A stretch of 64,000 bases of DNA from Sphingomonas rosea (GCF_039538065.1 NZ_BAABBR010000001.1:1092501-1156500); one strand, 5' to 3'. Counted from the first letter of the stretch, positions 45,403-54,731 are shown. The notes: generated by a model from the sequence alone, not told the origin. Program-made: numbers and translations.

Positions 45403-46268
45403 GCGTTCGCCAGAGCCTCGCGCACCAGCGGGGCGAGGTCCTCGCGTTCGAGCGCCAGCTTCAGCGTCGCCAGCACATAGCCCGCGCGGTCGCCGCAGTC
45501 GTGGCGCACGGCATCGACCTTGACCGCGTGGAAGGGCTGGCTGTCGATCAGCTTGGCCATGGCGTCGGTGAGCTGGATTTCCCCGCCCGCGCCCGGCTCC
45601 TGCTGGTCGAGCACCGCCATCACCTCGGGCTGGAGGATGTAGCGGCCGATGACCCCGAGCCGCGACGGGGCGACGTCGGGCGCCGGCTTTTCGACCAGCC
45701 CCTTCACTTCCGTGAGATTGCCGTCGGTGCGGCCCGGCGTGACGATCCCGTAGCTGGCGGTCTTTTCGGGCGCGACTTCCTCGGCGCAGACGATGTTGCC
45801 GCCAACCTTGTTATAGGCGTCGACCATCTGCTTGAGCGCACCCGGCGTGCCGGCCATCAGGTCGTCGGGGAGGAGCACCGCAAAGGGCTCGTTGCCGACG
45901 ACATGGCGCGCGCACCAGACCGCATGGCCGAGGCCGAGCGGCTGCTGCTGGCGGACGCTGATCAGTTCGCCGTAATCGGCGCGGCTAAGTTCCAGCACCT
46001 CGAGGCTCTTGCCCTTGGCGCGCATCGTGCTTTCGAGCTCGAACGAAATGTCGAAATAGTCGACCAGGCTCGACTTGCCGCGGCCGGTCACGAAGATCAG
46101 CTGCTCGATCCCCGCCTCGCGCGCCTCGTCGACCGCATATTGGATGAGCGGTCGGTCGATGACCGTCAGCATCTCCTTGGGCATGGTCTTGGTTGCGGGA
46201 AGGAGCCGCGTGCCGAGGCCCGCCACCGGGAAAACGGCCTTGCGGACGGGCATGAAGTCAGAACTCAT
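45399..46268 (-). CDS. galU: UTP-glucose-1-phosphate uridylyltransferase
   Basis: This 289-aa enzyme makes UDP-glucose for exopolysaccharide, glycolipid and envelope synthesis. Signatures are VFPVAGLGTRLLPATKTMPKEMLTV, PLIQYAVDEAREAGI, GLGHAVWCAR, FAVLLPDDL and GRYILQPEV. It ends four bases into the convergent receiver gene, and its start overlaps a lipoprotein gene (ATGA). Confidence 0.96.
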   Translation of the reverse strand: MSSDFMPVRKAVFPVAGLGTRLLPATKTMPKEMLTVIDRPLIQYAVDEAREAGIEQLIFVTGRGKSSLVDYFDISFELESTMRAKGKSLEVLELSRADYGELISVRQQQPLGLGHAVWCARHVVGNEPFAVLLPDDLMAGTPGALKQMVDAYNKVGGNIVCAEEVAPEKTASYGIVTPGRTDGNLTEVKGLVEKPAPDVAPSRLGVIGRYILQPEVMAVLDQQEPGAGGEIQLTDAMAKLIDSQPFHAVKVDAVRHDCGDRAGYVLATLKLALEREDLAPLVREALANA

Positions 46269-46627
46269 CGGGGCTCCTGGGCATTGCTTTGCGTGTTGGT
46301 CGTGGGAGCGCCCAAATCGACTTCTGGTTCCGGCGCGGCTGGCGCGCCGCTCGGCGGGGGAAGATCGAAGCGGTCGGGCTTGCGCGGTTCGGACCGGGTC
46401 AGGATCTCGTCCACGCGGACCGGCCGGGCGATTGCCGGCGGGGTGAGGAGCTCGGTCGGGGTCGGGGTGGTCACCGCCATCTTGGGCTTGACCGGGAGCC
46501 GGCTTCCGGGCGCGGGCTTGAGCTCACCCACCTGCCCGCAGGCGGCGATCCCTAGCGAGAGCGCGAGCATGCTCGCCCAAAGCCCAAGCTTGTGCGGCGG
46601 GCGCCTTGGCGGGTAGCGCGTCGTCAT
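46265..46627 (-). CDS. Small Pro-rich lipoprotein
   Basis: The 120-aa product has a basic n-region (RYPPRRPPHK), a hydrophobic core and the lipobox IAAC, followed by GQVGELKPAPGSRLP. The remainder is Pro-rich and disordered-looking, resembling the short LptM-type lipoproteins found beside amino-acid biosynthesis genes. The ATG at 46627 overlaps the start codon of the divergent tlpA-like gene in the palindrome CATG. A later Met would leave too short a signal. Confidence 0.78.
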   Translation of the reverse strand: MTTRYPPRRPPHKLGLWASMLALSLGIAACGQVGELKPAPGSRLPVKPKMAVTTPTPTELLTPPAIARPVRVDEILTRSEPRKPDRFDLPPPSGAPAAPEPEVDLGAPTTNTQSNAQEPR

Positions 46628-47183
46628 GCGTGTTCTCTTTCTCGCCGCCGCGTGCGTCGCGGCATTGCTGACCGGCGGCTGCGATAAGCAAAGCCCCGGC
46701 CAAAGCCAAGCCAATGAGGGGGTCGCGGCGGCTAGCTCCGGCGGGCCGGGCCTCGACAGGAGCCAGGCCGGCAAGGCGATGCCCGACGTCGCGATCCTCG
46801 ACGGCGACGGCGAGCAGACCAGCCTGTCGGCGATCGCTGGCGGCAAGCCGCTGCTCGTCAACCTGTGGGCGACGTGGTGCGCACCGTGCATCAAGGAGTT
46901 GCCGACGCTCGACAAGCTCGCCGCCAAGGGCGGCGTGCCGCAGGTGATCGCGCTCAGCCAGGACATGCAGCCGCAGCCGACCGTCGCCGCCTTCCTCGAC
47001 GAGCGGAAGATCGGCCTCGAAACCTATCAGGACAAGGAAATGGCGGTGTCGAGCGCGCTCGGCGTGCAGATCCTGCCGACCACGATCCTCTATGGCTCGG
47101 ACGGCAAGGAGATCTGGCGCTATTCGGGCGACCTCGATTGGACCGGGGCCGAGGCCGCGAAGATCCTCGCGCTGGCGAAATAG
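46626..47183 (+). CDS. tlpA: TlpA-family thioredoxin-like disulfide reductase
   Basis: The 185-aa protein has an N-terminal signal with a possible lipobox Cys (LTGGCDK), a linker, and a thioredoxin domain with the redox motif LWATWCAPCIKELPTLDKL, then QILPTTILYGSDGKEIWR with the cis-Pro. It should reduce disulfides in the periplasm, for example during cytochrome c maturation. No obvious Shine-Dalgarno is seen upstream. The next gene starts 6 bp after its stop. Confidence 0.9.
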   Translation: MRVLFLAAACVAALLTGGCDKQSPGQSQANEGVAAASSGGPGLDRSQAGKAMPDVAILDGDGEQTSLSAIAGGKPLLVNLWATWCAPCIKELPTLDKLAAKGGVPQVIALSQDMQPQPTVAAFLDERKIGLETYQDKEMAVSSALGVQILPTTILYGSDGKEIWRYSGDLDWTGAEAAKILALAK

Positions 47184-47188
47184 CCGGG

Positions 47189-48724
47189 ATGGGGGGCTCG
47201 ACATCGATCGTCGGCGAGCGCGCGGGCTGGTTCTGGCTGGGCTGCGCGGCGATCAGCGCGGGGGTGCTCCTCCACCTTCCGATGCTCGTCATGGCGCACC
47301 GGATGGGGAACCACCTGTCGGGCATGCCGATGGACTGGCAGATGCTGCTCGGCATGGTGCTGATCGGCGTGGGCGTGCCGCTTGCCTGCTGGGGCGCCCT
47401 TCCGAAGCAGCGCGCGCCGCACGGCAGCCACGCCGGCACCGATTATGAAGCCCCCGATTCGACGCCGCTCAATCGCTGGCATGGCCTGACTCTGTTCGTC
47501 CTCACCATCGGCCTCGTCATCGACGTGATGAAGCCCGCGACCCTGGGCTTCGTCCTGCCGGGGCTTCGCACCGAATATGGTCTCGAGAAGAGCACCGCAG
47601 CGCTGCTGCCGCTGGTCGCGCTGACGGGGACCACGGTCGGTTCCTTCCTGTGGGGCTGGCTGGCCGACATCTACGGCCGGCGCGTGTCGATCCTCCTGTC
47701 CTCGATCCTGTTCGCCTCGACCGCCATTTGCGGCGCGATGCCGGCGTTCGGCTGGAACCTCGTCATGTGCTTCCTGATGGGCGCGTCGGCGGGCGGGATG
47801 CTGCCGGTCGTCTACGCGCTCCTGGCCGAGGTCATGCCCCCGCGGCACCGAAGCTGGGTGCTGGTGCTGGTCGGCGGAACGGGACTCGTCGGCGGCTATC
47901 TCGCGGCAAGCGGGGCGGCGCACGTGCTCGAGCCCGTGTTCGGCTGGCGCGCCCTGTGGCTGCAAGGCTTCCCGAGCGGACTTGCCCTCCTCGCGCTCGC
48001 CCGGTTCATCCCCGAAACCCCGCGCTTCCTCGCCGAGCAGGGCCGGACCGAGGAGCTAGCGCGGATGGAACGGCGCTTCGGGCTGAAGCCGGCGCCGCGC
48101 GCCGCACCTCCGGCCGATGCCGCCGAAGCCGCCGCGCAGCACGGCAAGCTGACCCTCGCCCTCGTCATCGCCGCGCTGAGCTGGAGCTTCGTCAATTTCG
48201 GGCTGCTGCTGTGGTTGCCCTCCGACCTTCAGGCGCGGGGCTATAGCGCCGAGCTGGCGAGCGGCATCCTCGCGCGCTCCTCGCTGCTCGCGCTGCCGAC
48301 GATCTTCGTGTGTGCCTGGTGCTATGCCAAATTGAGCAGCAAGTGGACGCTGGTCGCGACCATCGTGCTGACCCTGGTCGGACTGGTCGGTGCGCTGCTT
48401 CCGGCGGCGCTCCTCCAGTGGCAACCGCTGCTCATCGCGATCATCGCGCTGCTGATTCTCGGGACCAACGGGACGATCGCGGTGCTGCTCCCCTACACGG
48501 CGGAGAACTACCCGCTCGGCAATCGCGGCCGGGCGACGGGGCTGGTCGCTGGGAGCAGCAAGTTCGGCGGGGTGGCGGTGCAGGTCGCGGCGCTGGCGGG
48601 GTTCATCCCGACTTTGGTCGGCGCGGCAGTCGCCTTGATCATTCCGACCGCGATCTCCGCCGCCATGCTCGGCTGGGCCGGGCGCGAGACCCGGGGACGG
48701 TCCTTACGCGAGCTCGAGGCCTAG
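47189..48724 (+). CDS. Major facilitator superfamily transporter
   Basis: The 511-aa protein has an additional two-helix N-terminal segment before a typical 12-helix MFS core. The loop 2-3 motif is WGWLADIYGRRVSILLS, with the symmetrical ETPRFLAEQGR region between halves and a late ENYPLGNRGRATGL. The pattern resembles sugar or aromatic acid/H+ symporters. The substrate is unknown. The stop is shared with the convergent gene in the tetramer CTAG. Confidence 0.86.
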   Translation: MGGSTSIVGERAGWFWLGCAAISAGVLLHLPMLVMAHRMGNHLSGMPMDWQMLLGMVLIGVGVPLACWGALPKQRAPHGSHAGTDYEAPDSTPLNRWHGLTLFVLTIGLVIDVMKPATLGFVLPGLRTEYGLEKSTAALLPLVALTGTTVGSFLWGWLADIYGRRVSILLSSILFASTAICGAMPAFGWNLVMCFLMGASAGGMLPVVYALLAEVMPPRHRSWVLVLVGGTGLVGGYLAASGAAHVLEPVFGWRALWLQGFPSGLALLALARFIPETPRFLAEQGRTEELARMERRFGLKPAPRAAPPADAAEAAAQHGKLTLALVIAALSWSFVNFGLLLWLPSDLQARGYSAELASGILARSSLLALPTIFVCAWCYAKLSSKWTLVATIVLTLVGLVGALLPAALLQWQPLLIAIIALLILGTNGTIAVLLPYTAENYPLGNRGRATGLVAGSSKFGGVAVQVAALAGFIPTLVGAAVALIIPTAISAAMLGWAGRETRGRSLRELEA

Positions 48725-49056
48725 CGGCTCTCGAGCGCCTTGGCCTTGGCATCCGCCTCGGCGCGGATCGCGTCGCCCCGGTCATTGCCCTGCGCGCGGG
48801 TCAGGTCGGCTTCCTTCTCGAGGGCGTCGGCCTGCACCTCGAGCCTCTTTCCGTCATAGCCGCCGACCTGCTTGGCTTGCTCGCGCAGCGCCTTGGCCTG
48901 CGCGTCCATCGGGTCGGCGCGGCCGTCGGCCGCCTGCTCAACCGCATCGGCGCGCTCGTCGGCCTGCGCCTTGATGTCGTGGATCTGCTGCTCCTGCGGA
49001 GTCCGCTGGCAGGCGGCAAGCAGGAGCAGGGCGACGACAGGAACGGCGGATTTCAT
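48721..49056 (-). CDS. Small helical lipoprotein
   Basis: This 111-aa protein has the signal MKSAVPVVALLLLAAC with a lipobox Cys, then an Ala/Asp/Gln-rich, probably coiled-coil region (HDIKAQADERADAVEQAADG, LEVQADALEKEADLTRAQG). It probably anchors in a membrane and has a structural role, but no family is recognised. Its stop overlaps the MFS stop by the CTAG tetramer, and it lies downstream of dapD. Confidence 0.75.
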   Translation of the reverse strand: MKSAVPVVALLLLAACQRTPQEQQIHDIKAQADERADAVEQAADGRADPMDAQAKALREQAKQVGGYDGKRLEVQADALEKEADLTRAQGNDRGDAIRAEADAKAKALESR

Positions 49057-49115
49057 GGGTTCGACCTCGGGGGTAAGTTCCCGGGCCGAACGCATCATGA
49101 CCTGTTCGGTGCCGC

Positions 49116-49946
49116 TTAGTCGCGCAGCAGTTCGTTGATGCCGGTCTTGGAGCGGGTGCGCTCGTCGACGCGCTTGACGATCACCGCGCAGGCGAGGTGC
49201 GGGCCACCGTTGGCGCTCGGCAGGGTGCCCGGCACCACCACCGAATAAGAGGGCACGCGGCCGTACATGACCTCGCCGGTCGCGCGGTCGACGATCTTGG
49301 TCGAGGCGCCGAGGAACACGCCCATCGAGATGACCGCGCCCTTCTCGACCACCACGCCCTCGGCGACCTCGCTGCGGGCGCCGATGAAGCAATCGTCCTC
49401 GATGATGACCGGCCCGGCCTGGAGCGGCTCGAGCACGCCGCCGATGCCCGTCCCGCCCGAAATGTGGACGTTCTTGCCGATCTGGGCGCAGCTGCCGACA
49501 GTCGCCCAGGTGTCGATCATCGTTCCTTCGCCGACATAGGCGCCGAGGTTGACGAAGCTCGGCATCAGCACCGCGCCCGGCGCGATATAGGCGCCGCGCC
49601 GGACGATCGCGCCCGGCACCGCGCGGAAGCCCGCCTCACCGAACTTCGCCGCATCCCAGCCCTCGAACTTGCTCGGCACCTTATCCCACCAGGGCGCGCC
49701 GCCGGGGCCGCCGGGGATGGTGTCCATGGCGTTGAGGCGGAAGCTCAGCAGCACCGCCTTCTTGAGCCATTGGTTGACCTTCCAGCCATCCGCATGCGGC
49801 TCGGCGACCCGCACCGTGCCCGCGTCGAGCATGGCGAGCGCCCAGTCGACCGGCTGGCGGACCTCCTTCGGCGCGTCGGGGCCGAGGCTGTCCCGCTTCT
49901 CCCACAACGCGTCGATGATCGGTTCGAGTTCGTTGTTCGCGTTCAA
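49116..49946 (-). CDS. dapD: Tetrahydrodipicolinate N-succinyltransferase
   Basis: The 276-aa hexapeptide-repeat enzyme carries out the succinylase step of lysine and meso-diaminopimelate synthesis. It shows [56 protein letters not shown] and [15 protein letters not shown]. The start is a TTG at 49946, with GGAG 8 bp upstream and overlapping the preceding stop (TTGA), giving the family N-terminus [14 protein letters not shown]. Confidence 0.95.
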   Translation of the reverse strand: MNANNELEPIIDALWEKRDSLGPDAPKEVRQPVDWALAMLDAGTVRVAEPHADGWKVNQWLKKAVLLSFRLNAMDTIPGGPGGAPWWDKVPSKFEGWDAAKFGEAGFRAVPGAIVRRGAYIAPGAVLMPSFVNLGAYVGEGTMIDTWATVGSCAQIGKNVHISGGTGIGGVLEPLQAGPVIIEDDCFIGARSEVAEGVVVEKGAVISMGVFLGASTKIVDRATGEVMYGRVPSYSVVVPGTLPSANGGPHLACAVIVKRVDERTRSKTGINELLRD

Positions 49947-50641
49947 GCTTCGTCTCCAGCCAAATCGTGCAGCCACTCCGCGACGTCGGTGATCCGAAGG
50001 TCGATGTGGCCGGGGTCGGCGTCGTGATTGCCGCGCTCGGAGCCATTGTCCACCCACACCGTGGTCATTCCGAGCGCCTTGGCCGGGCGGAGGTTCTGCG
50101 CCATGTCCTCGACCATGCAGGCGCGGGCGGGGTCGATGCCCATCCGGCTGCACAGCAGTTCGTAGCCGTGCCGCTCGGGCTTGGGCCTGAGTTCGGCGGC
50201 GTGGATGTCGTGGAGATGCTCGAAGGCGTCGGCGAGGCCGATCTTCTCGAGGACCCGGCGGGCATAAGGCGCGTCGCCATTGGTGAAGACGAATTTTCGC
50301 CCCGGCAGGCGGCCGATGCCCTCGGCGAGGCGCGGATTGGCGTCGACCCGGTCGAGCGCGATGGCATGGACGTCCTCGAGGAAGTCGTGGGGATCGACCC
50401 CATGCTCCTTCGTCAGCCCGGCGAGCGTGGTGCCATGAGTGTGGAAATGATGCTTCTGGATCCGCTTGGCCTCGTCCGCCTCCACGCCGAGCAGCCGCTG
50501 GATGTAGGCGCCCATGCGCTCGTCGATCAGCGCGAACAGCCCGGTCGAAGCCGGATAAAGGCAATTGTCGAGGTCGAAGATCCAGGCATTCACCTGTCCG
50601 AATCGGACGCGGTGATGCGGGGCGATGGCGAAGGGGCTCAT
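49943..50641 (-). CDS. Pyrimidine 5'-nucleotidase-like HAD hydrolase
   Basis: The 232-aa HAD phosphatase opens the Sdt1-like family with [15 protein letters not shown] (nucleophile Asp motif I), has [14 protein letters not shown] (motif II), and [12 protein letters not shown] with [17 protein letters not shown] (motifs III-IV). The bacterial members dephosphorylate pyrimidine nucleoside monophosphates. The ATG at 50641 is chosen; an upstream Met is in-frame but unconserved. Its stop is overlapped by the dapD start (TTGA), a common sphingomonad pairing. Confidence 0.88.
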   Translation of the reverse strand: MSPFAIAPHHRVRFGQVNAWIFDLDNCLYPASTGLFALIDERMGAYIQRLLGVEADEAKRIQKHHFHTHGTTLAGLTKEHGVDPHDFLEDVHAIALDRVDANPRLAEGIGRLPGRKFVFTNGDAPYARRVLEKIGLADAFEHLHDIHAAELRPKPERHGYELLCSRMGIDPARACMVEDMAQNLRPAKALGMTTVWVDNGSERGNHDADPGHIDLRITDVAEWLHDLAGDEA

Positions 50642-50752
50642 AATCGCGCCGATTAGATCGGTTCCATCCTTCAACAAAGGGAAAGGAAATATTAAGCATA
50701 TTTCGCTATAGGAAAGTCATTGATTCTTAGCGGGTTGCGGAAGGGTGAGCAG

Positions 50753-53077
50753 ATGAAGAAGGCGTTGATGGCCTCGGCGGCCTGTGCGGTCATGCTGACC
50801 CTGTCGGCATGCGGCGGTGGCGGGGGCGGCGGCGTCAATTCGACTCCGGCACCGTCTCCAACTCCGACGCCCACTCCGACCCCCACGCCTACGCCGACGC
50901 CTACCCCCACTCCGACGCCTACTCCCACGCCGACCCCGACGCCCACGGCGACCAATTACAACACGGCCGAATATCAGCGCTCGAACGCGGCCACGGTCGC
51001 GGGGGCGATCGCCGCCTACAATGCGGGCGCGACGGGCCGCGGGATCAAGATCGGGATCATCGACAGCGGCATCAATCCGGCGCTCGGCGAATTCGCCGGC
51101 CGGATCGACCCCGCCAGCCGCGACGTCACCACCGCCGGCCGCGCGCTCGCCGACGAAAGCGGGCACGGCACGGCGGTCGCCGGAGTCGCCGCCGCGGCGC
51201 GCAACAACGACAATTCGCTCGGCCTCGCCTTCGACGCCACCGTGCTCGCCCTGCGGGCCGATACGCCCGACAGCTGCCCGGCCACCGACGGCTGCTCCTT
51301 CTCCGACAGCAACATCGCGCGCGGAATCGACGCGGCGCTGCAGGCCGGCGCCAAGGTCATCAACATGTCGCTCGGCGGCGAGGCGCCCGGAAGCACGCTG
51401 CTCGCGGCCATGGGCCGGGCCGTGAACAGCGGCGTGGTCCTGGTCATCTCGGCGGGCAACAATGGCGACAAGCCGGAAGGCGTGAACGCCGACCCGTTCG
51501 GCGCGGTCTCGGCCGCAACCTTCCCGGGCAAGATCATCATCGCCGGCTCGATCGGCACCTATCAGGGCGGCGGCGTCACCGGCGCCACCGACCAGCTCAG
51601 CGCGTTCAGCAACAAGGCCGGGACCTCCGCGCCTTATTACCTGACCGCTCTCGGGTCGGGCGTCCTCACGATCAACAAGGACGGCACGCCGACGCGCTGG
51701 TCGGGGACGAGCTTCTCGGCGCCGACCATCAGCGGCGCGGTCGCGCTGATGGCCACCGCCTTCCCCAATCTCACCGGCTCGCAGATCATCGACCTCCTGT
51801 TCCGGACCGCCGACGACCTCGGCGACGCCGGGACCGACGCAGTCTTCGGGCGCGGGCGCCTCAACATCACCCGGGCGATGCAGCCCGTGGGCACGCTCAG
51901 CGTCGCCGGGACCGGCACCCCGATCGTCGAGGGCGGGTCAGACGCGCCGCCGTCCTCGGGTGACAGCGGCGGCGGGGGCGGCAAATCGATGGGCGCGATC
52001 GTCCTCGACGGCTATTCGCGCGCATTCGCGATCGACCTTGCCAAGACCATCCGCTCGGCGCCGCGCTCCGAGCCGCTCCACCGCGCGCTCGACAACAGCG
52101 CCCGGGTCGGCGGCGCGCGTGCCGGCGGGCTCGACATCGCCATGACCGTCGCCGAGCGGCGCACGGGCGTCGGCTATCTCGTGGAGCGGACGGGGATCGG
52201 CCCCGAGGACCTGCGCAAGGCGCGGCTCGTCGCGGGCTCGGCGGTCGCGAGGGTCGACAAGAACACCGCCATCGCGCTCGGCTTCGCCGAGGGCGCCAAG
52301 GCGATGGAGCGGCGCCTCTCGGGGGTCGATACGGGCGCCTTCCTCATCGCCCGCGACGTCGCCGGCAATCCGGGCTTCGACGCCCGGCGCGGCGCCGCGC
52401 TCGCGGTCCGCCACAATCTCGGGCCCGTTGCCGTCACGATGTCGGGCGAGACCGGCGAAGTGTACAGCGAGCGGCGCACCAGTGCCTTCGGGTCGCCCTA
52501 TCGCTGGACCAACATCTCGGTCGACCGCAACTTCGGCAAGACCTGGCTGTCGGCGGGGATCGGCCGGCTCGACGAGAAGCAGAGCCTGCTCGGCGGGCGC
52601 ATGACCGACCTACTTGGCGGCGGCGGGGCGGCGACCACCTTCCTCGACGTCGAGGCTCGGCGCGAGCTCGGCAACGACTGGACGGCGGGCGTCACCGCGC
52701 GGCGCGGCTGGACCCATTTCGCGGGCGGCAGCTTCACCACCGGCGCTTATGGCCTCGATCTCGCTCGCTCGAACCTCCTGAGCGAAGGCGACCGCTTCGG
52801 CCTGCGCTTCACCCAGCCGCTGCGGATCGACGGGGGCGGCTTCGCGATGAGCCTGCCGACCTCGTTCGACTATGCGACCATGACCCCCGGCTACAGCATC
52901 GTCCGCTCGAGCCTCGTGCCCAAGGGCCGCGAACTCGACGCCGAGCTCGGCTACCAGCGGCGGTTGCTTCGGACCGGATGGATCGGCGGCAACCTGTTCG
53001 TCCGCCGGCAGCCGGGTCACGTCGCCGCGGCGGCGCCGGACGCGGGCGCGGCGGTGCGCTTCGCCCTGCCGTTCTGA
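50753..53077 (+). CDS. Subtilisin-type (S8) lipoprotein autotransporter protease
   Basis: The 774-aa product has a lipobox (LTLSAC, Cys20), seven glycines, then a Pro-Thr repeat linker (residues 36-65). The peptidase S8 triad is complete: Asp104 (IIDSGIN), His138 (ESGHGTAVAG) and Ser320 (SGTSFSAP), with the oxyanion Asn in SAGNNG. A second Gly/Ser linker follows residue about 395, and the C-terminal 270-280 residues form a beta-barrel-like translocator ending RFALPF. Architecture resembles surface lipoprotein proteases such as SphB1/NalP. The ATG at 50753 gives the signal peptide; a start 33 bp upstream does not. Confidence 0.87.
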   Translation: MKKALMASAACAVMLTLSACGGGGGGGVNSTPAPSPTPTPTPTPTPTPTPTPTPTPTPTPTPTPTATNYNTAEYQRSNAATVAGAIAAYNAGATGRGIKIGIIDSGINPALGEFAGRIDPASRDVTTAGRALADESGHGTAVAGVAAAARNNDNSLGLAFDATVLALRADTPDSCPATDGCSFSDSNIARGIDAALQAGAKVINMSLGGEAPGSTLLAAMGRAVNSGVVLVISAGNNGDKPEGVNADPFGAVSAATFPGKIIIAGSIGTYQGGGVTGATDQLSAFSNKAGTSAPYYLTALGSGVLTINKDGTPTRWSGTSFSAPTISGAVALMATAFPNLTGSQIIDLLFRTADDLGDAGTDAVFGRGRLNITRAMQPVGTLSVAGTGTPIVEGGSDAPPSSGDSGGGGGKSMGAIVLDGYSRAFAIDLAKTIRSAPRSEPLHRALDNSARVGGARAGGLDIAMTVAERRTGVGYLVERTGIGPEDLRKARLVAGSAVARVDKNTAIALGFAEGAKAMERRLSGVDTGAFLIARDVAGNPGFDARRGAALAVRHNLGPVAVTMSGETGEVYSERRTSAFGSPYRWTNISVDRNFGKTWLSAGIGRLDEKQSLLGGRMTDLLGGGGAATTFLDVEARRELGNDWTAGVTARRGWTHFAGGSFTTGAYGLDLARSNLLSEGDRFGLRFTQPLRIDGGGFAMSLPTSFDYATMTPGYSIVRSSLVPKGRELDAELGYQRRLLRTGWIGGNLFVRRQPGHVAAAAPDAGAAVRFALPF
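50858..50947 (+). repeat. Fifteen-unit 6-bp repeat encoding (Pro-Thr)15
   Basis: Fifteen consecutive CCN-ACN units encode an alternating Pro-Thr linker between the lipobox and the protease. Third positions vary among units (ccg, ccc, cct, cca; acg, acc, act), so it is an imperfect tandem array in DNA but perfect in protein. Being 6 bp, unit gain or loss keeps the frame, so length changes only affect linker reach. Confidence 0.9.
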
Positions 53078-53126
53078 GGAAGGCGCTTTAACCGGGCTGC
53101 AATCTGCGCCACCTAGCGTGGCACAG

Positions 53127-53375
53127 ATGAGCGACACCCAAGCCGACTCGGCCGCCGCCAAGCGCGAACGGATCAAGGCGATCAGCCGGACGATCCACAG
53201 CATCCCTGTCGAGGAAGGCGGCCGGATGAAGCCGCCGCGCGCCGCGCCGGTCGCTCCGCCGGCAAGCGCCGAGGAGCGCTTCTGGAAGCGAAGCGCGCTT
53301 GCCGCCGGCGGGGTCGCGGGGGTCGCGCTCGGCTTTGCCGCAGGGCTGCTGGCCGGACGCCGCCGCCAGGCCTGA
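53127..53375 (+). CDS. Hypothetical small protein with C-terminal membrane helix
   Basis: The 82-aa protein is polar with one likely C-terminal helix (about residues 57-76, RSALAAGGVAGVALGFAAGLLAG) followed by RRRQA, i.e. a tail-anchor-like layout. The middle is basic and Pro/Ala-rich. An in-frame GTG 9 bp upstream could be the start instead. The family is not recognised. Confidence 0.55.
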   Translation: MSDTQADSAAAKRERIKAISRTIHSIPVEEGGRMKPPRAAPVAPPASAEERFWKRSALAAGGVAGVALGFAAGLLAGRRRQA

Positions 53376-53423
53376 GCGCCATTGCGCTGGCCTTTGCCGC
53401 CCCGCTTACGCTAGGGGGCGGCC

Positions 53424-54731
53424 ATGGAAAACGAAGCCCAGATGAGCGGTGTCCCCGCTTCGCGCCGCCCCAAGAAGAGCCCGACCGCGATCGGCAACCA
53501 TCAGCTCAGCCCCGAAAGCCTGATGATGGGTTACGGCTTCGACCCGACCCTATCCGAGGGCAGCCTCAAGCCGCCGATCTTCCTCACCTCGACTTTCGTC
53601 TTCGAGACCGCCGCCCACGGCAAGCGCTTCTTCGAGGGCATCACCGGCAAGCGTCCGGGCGGGGCCGAGGGCCTCGTCTATTCGCGCTTCAACGGGCCCA
53701 ACCAGGAGATCCTCGAAGCCCGCCTCAAGCTGTGGGAAGAAGCCGAGGAAGCGCTTGCCTTCTCGAGCGGCATGTCGGCCATCGCCACCTTGCTCCTCAC
53801 CTATGCCCGGCCGGGCGACGTCATCGTCCATTCGGGTCCGCTCTACGCCGCGACCGAGACGCTGATCGCCAAGATCCTCGGCCAGTTCGGGATCACCTGG
53901 CTCGACTTCCCGGCGGGCGCCACGCAGGACGAAATCGCCAAGGTCATCGAGGCCGCCAAGGCCAAGGGTCGCCTGAGCCTCATCTATCTCGAGAGCCCCG
54001 CCAACCCGACCAACGCGCTGGTCGACGTCGAGGCGGTCCGCGCCGCGCGTGACGCCGCCTTCGCCGGCGGCGACGTGCCGCCGATCGCGATCGACAACAC
54101 CTTCCTTGGGCCGCTCTGGGCCAAGCCGCTGGCGCAGGGCGCCGACGTCACCGTCTACTCCCTCACCAAATATGCCGGTGGTCACAGCGACCTCGTCGCG
54201 GGCGGGCTGGTCGGCGCCAAGAAGTTCCTCGACCCCATCCGGATGATGCGCAACACGATCGGGACCATCTGCGATCCCAACACCGCCTGGATGCTGCTCC
54301 GGAGCCTCGAGACGCTGGAACTCCGGATGAGCCGCGCGGGCGAGAATGCGGCCAAGGTCTGCGCGTTCCTCAAGGACCATCCCAAGGTCGAGAGCGTCGG
54401 CTACCTCGGCTTCCTCGAGGAAGGCAGCCGCCAGGCCGACATCTACAAGCGTCACTGCACTGGCGCGGGTTCGACCTTCTCGCTCTATCTGAAGGGCGGC
54501 GAGAAGGAGGCCTTCGCTTTCCTCGACAACCTGACCATCGCGCACCTTGCGGTGAGCCTCGGCGGGACCGAGACGCTGGCCAGCGCCCCGGCGGCGATGA
54601 CCCATCTCAGCGTTCCCGACGAGCGCAAGCAGGCACTGGGGATCACCGACAATCTCGTCCGGATCAGCATCGGGGTCGAGAATGCCGACGACCTTATCGC
54701 CGACTTCGCCCACGCGCTCGACGCGGTCTGA
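53424..54731 (+). CDS. PLP-dependent Cys/Met metabolism enzyme (cystathionine gamma-synthase family)
   Basis: This 435-aa fold-type I PLP enzyme has YSRFNGPNQEILEARLKLWEEAEEALAFSSGM, IYLESPANPTNALVDV, the PLP Lys in VYSLTKYAGGHSDLVAGG and the C-terminal LSVSIG-like VRISIGVENADDLIADF. It belongs to the transsulfuration family (MetB/MetZ/methionine gamma-lyase). The exact reaction cannot be read by eye. The ATG at 53424 or one six codons later are both plausible starts. Confidence 0.9.
   Translation: MENEAQMSGVPASRRPKKSPTAIGNHQLSPESLMMGYGFDPTLSEGSLKPPIFLTSTFVFETAAHGKRFFEGITGKRPGGAEGLVYSRFNGPNQEILEARLKLWEEAEEALAFSSGMSAIATLLLTYARPGDVIVHSGPLYAATETLIAKILGQFGITWLDFPAGATQDEIAKVIEAAKAKGRLSLIYLESPANPTNALVDVEAVRAARDAAFAGGDVPPIAIDNTFLGPLWAKPLAQGADVTVYSLTKYAGGHSDLVAGGLVGAKKFLDPIRMMRNTIGTICDPNTAWMLLRSLETLELRMSRAGENAAKVCAFLKDHPKVESVGYLGFLEEGSRQADIYKRHCTGAGSTFSLYLKGGEKEAFAFLDNLTIAHLAVSLGGTETLASAPAAMTHLSVPDERKQALGITDNLVRISIGVENADDLIADFAHALDAV

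Noticed and set aside
50858..50947. The tandem repeat as a CRISPR or satellite array
   Set aside because: The unit is 6 bp, in-frame with the protease gene, and has no spacers.
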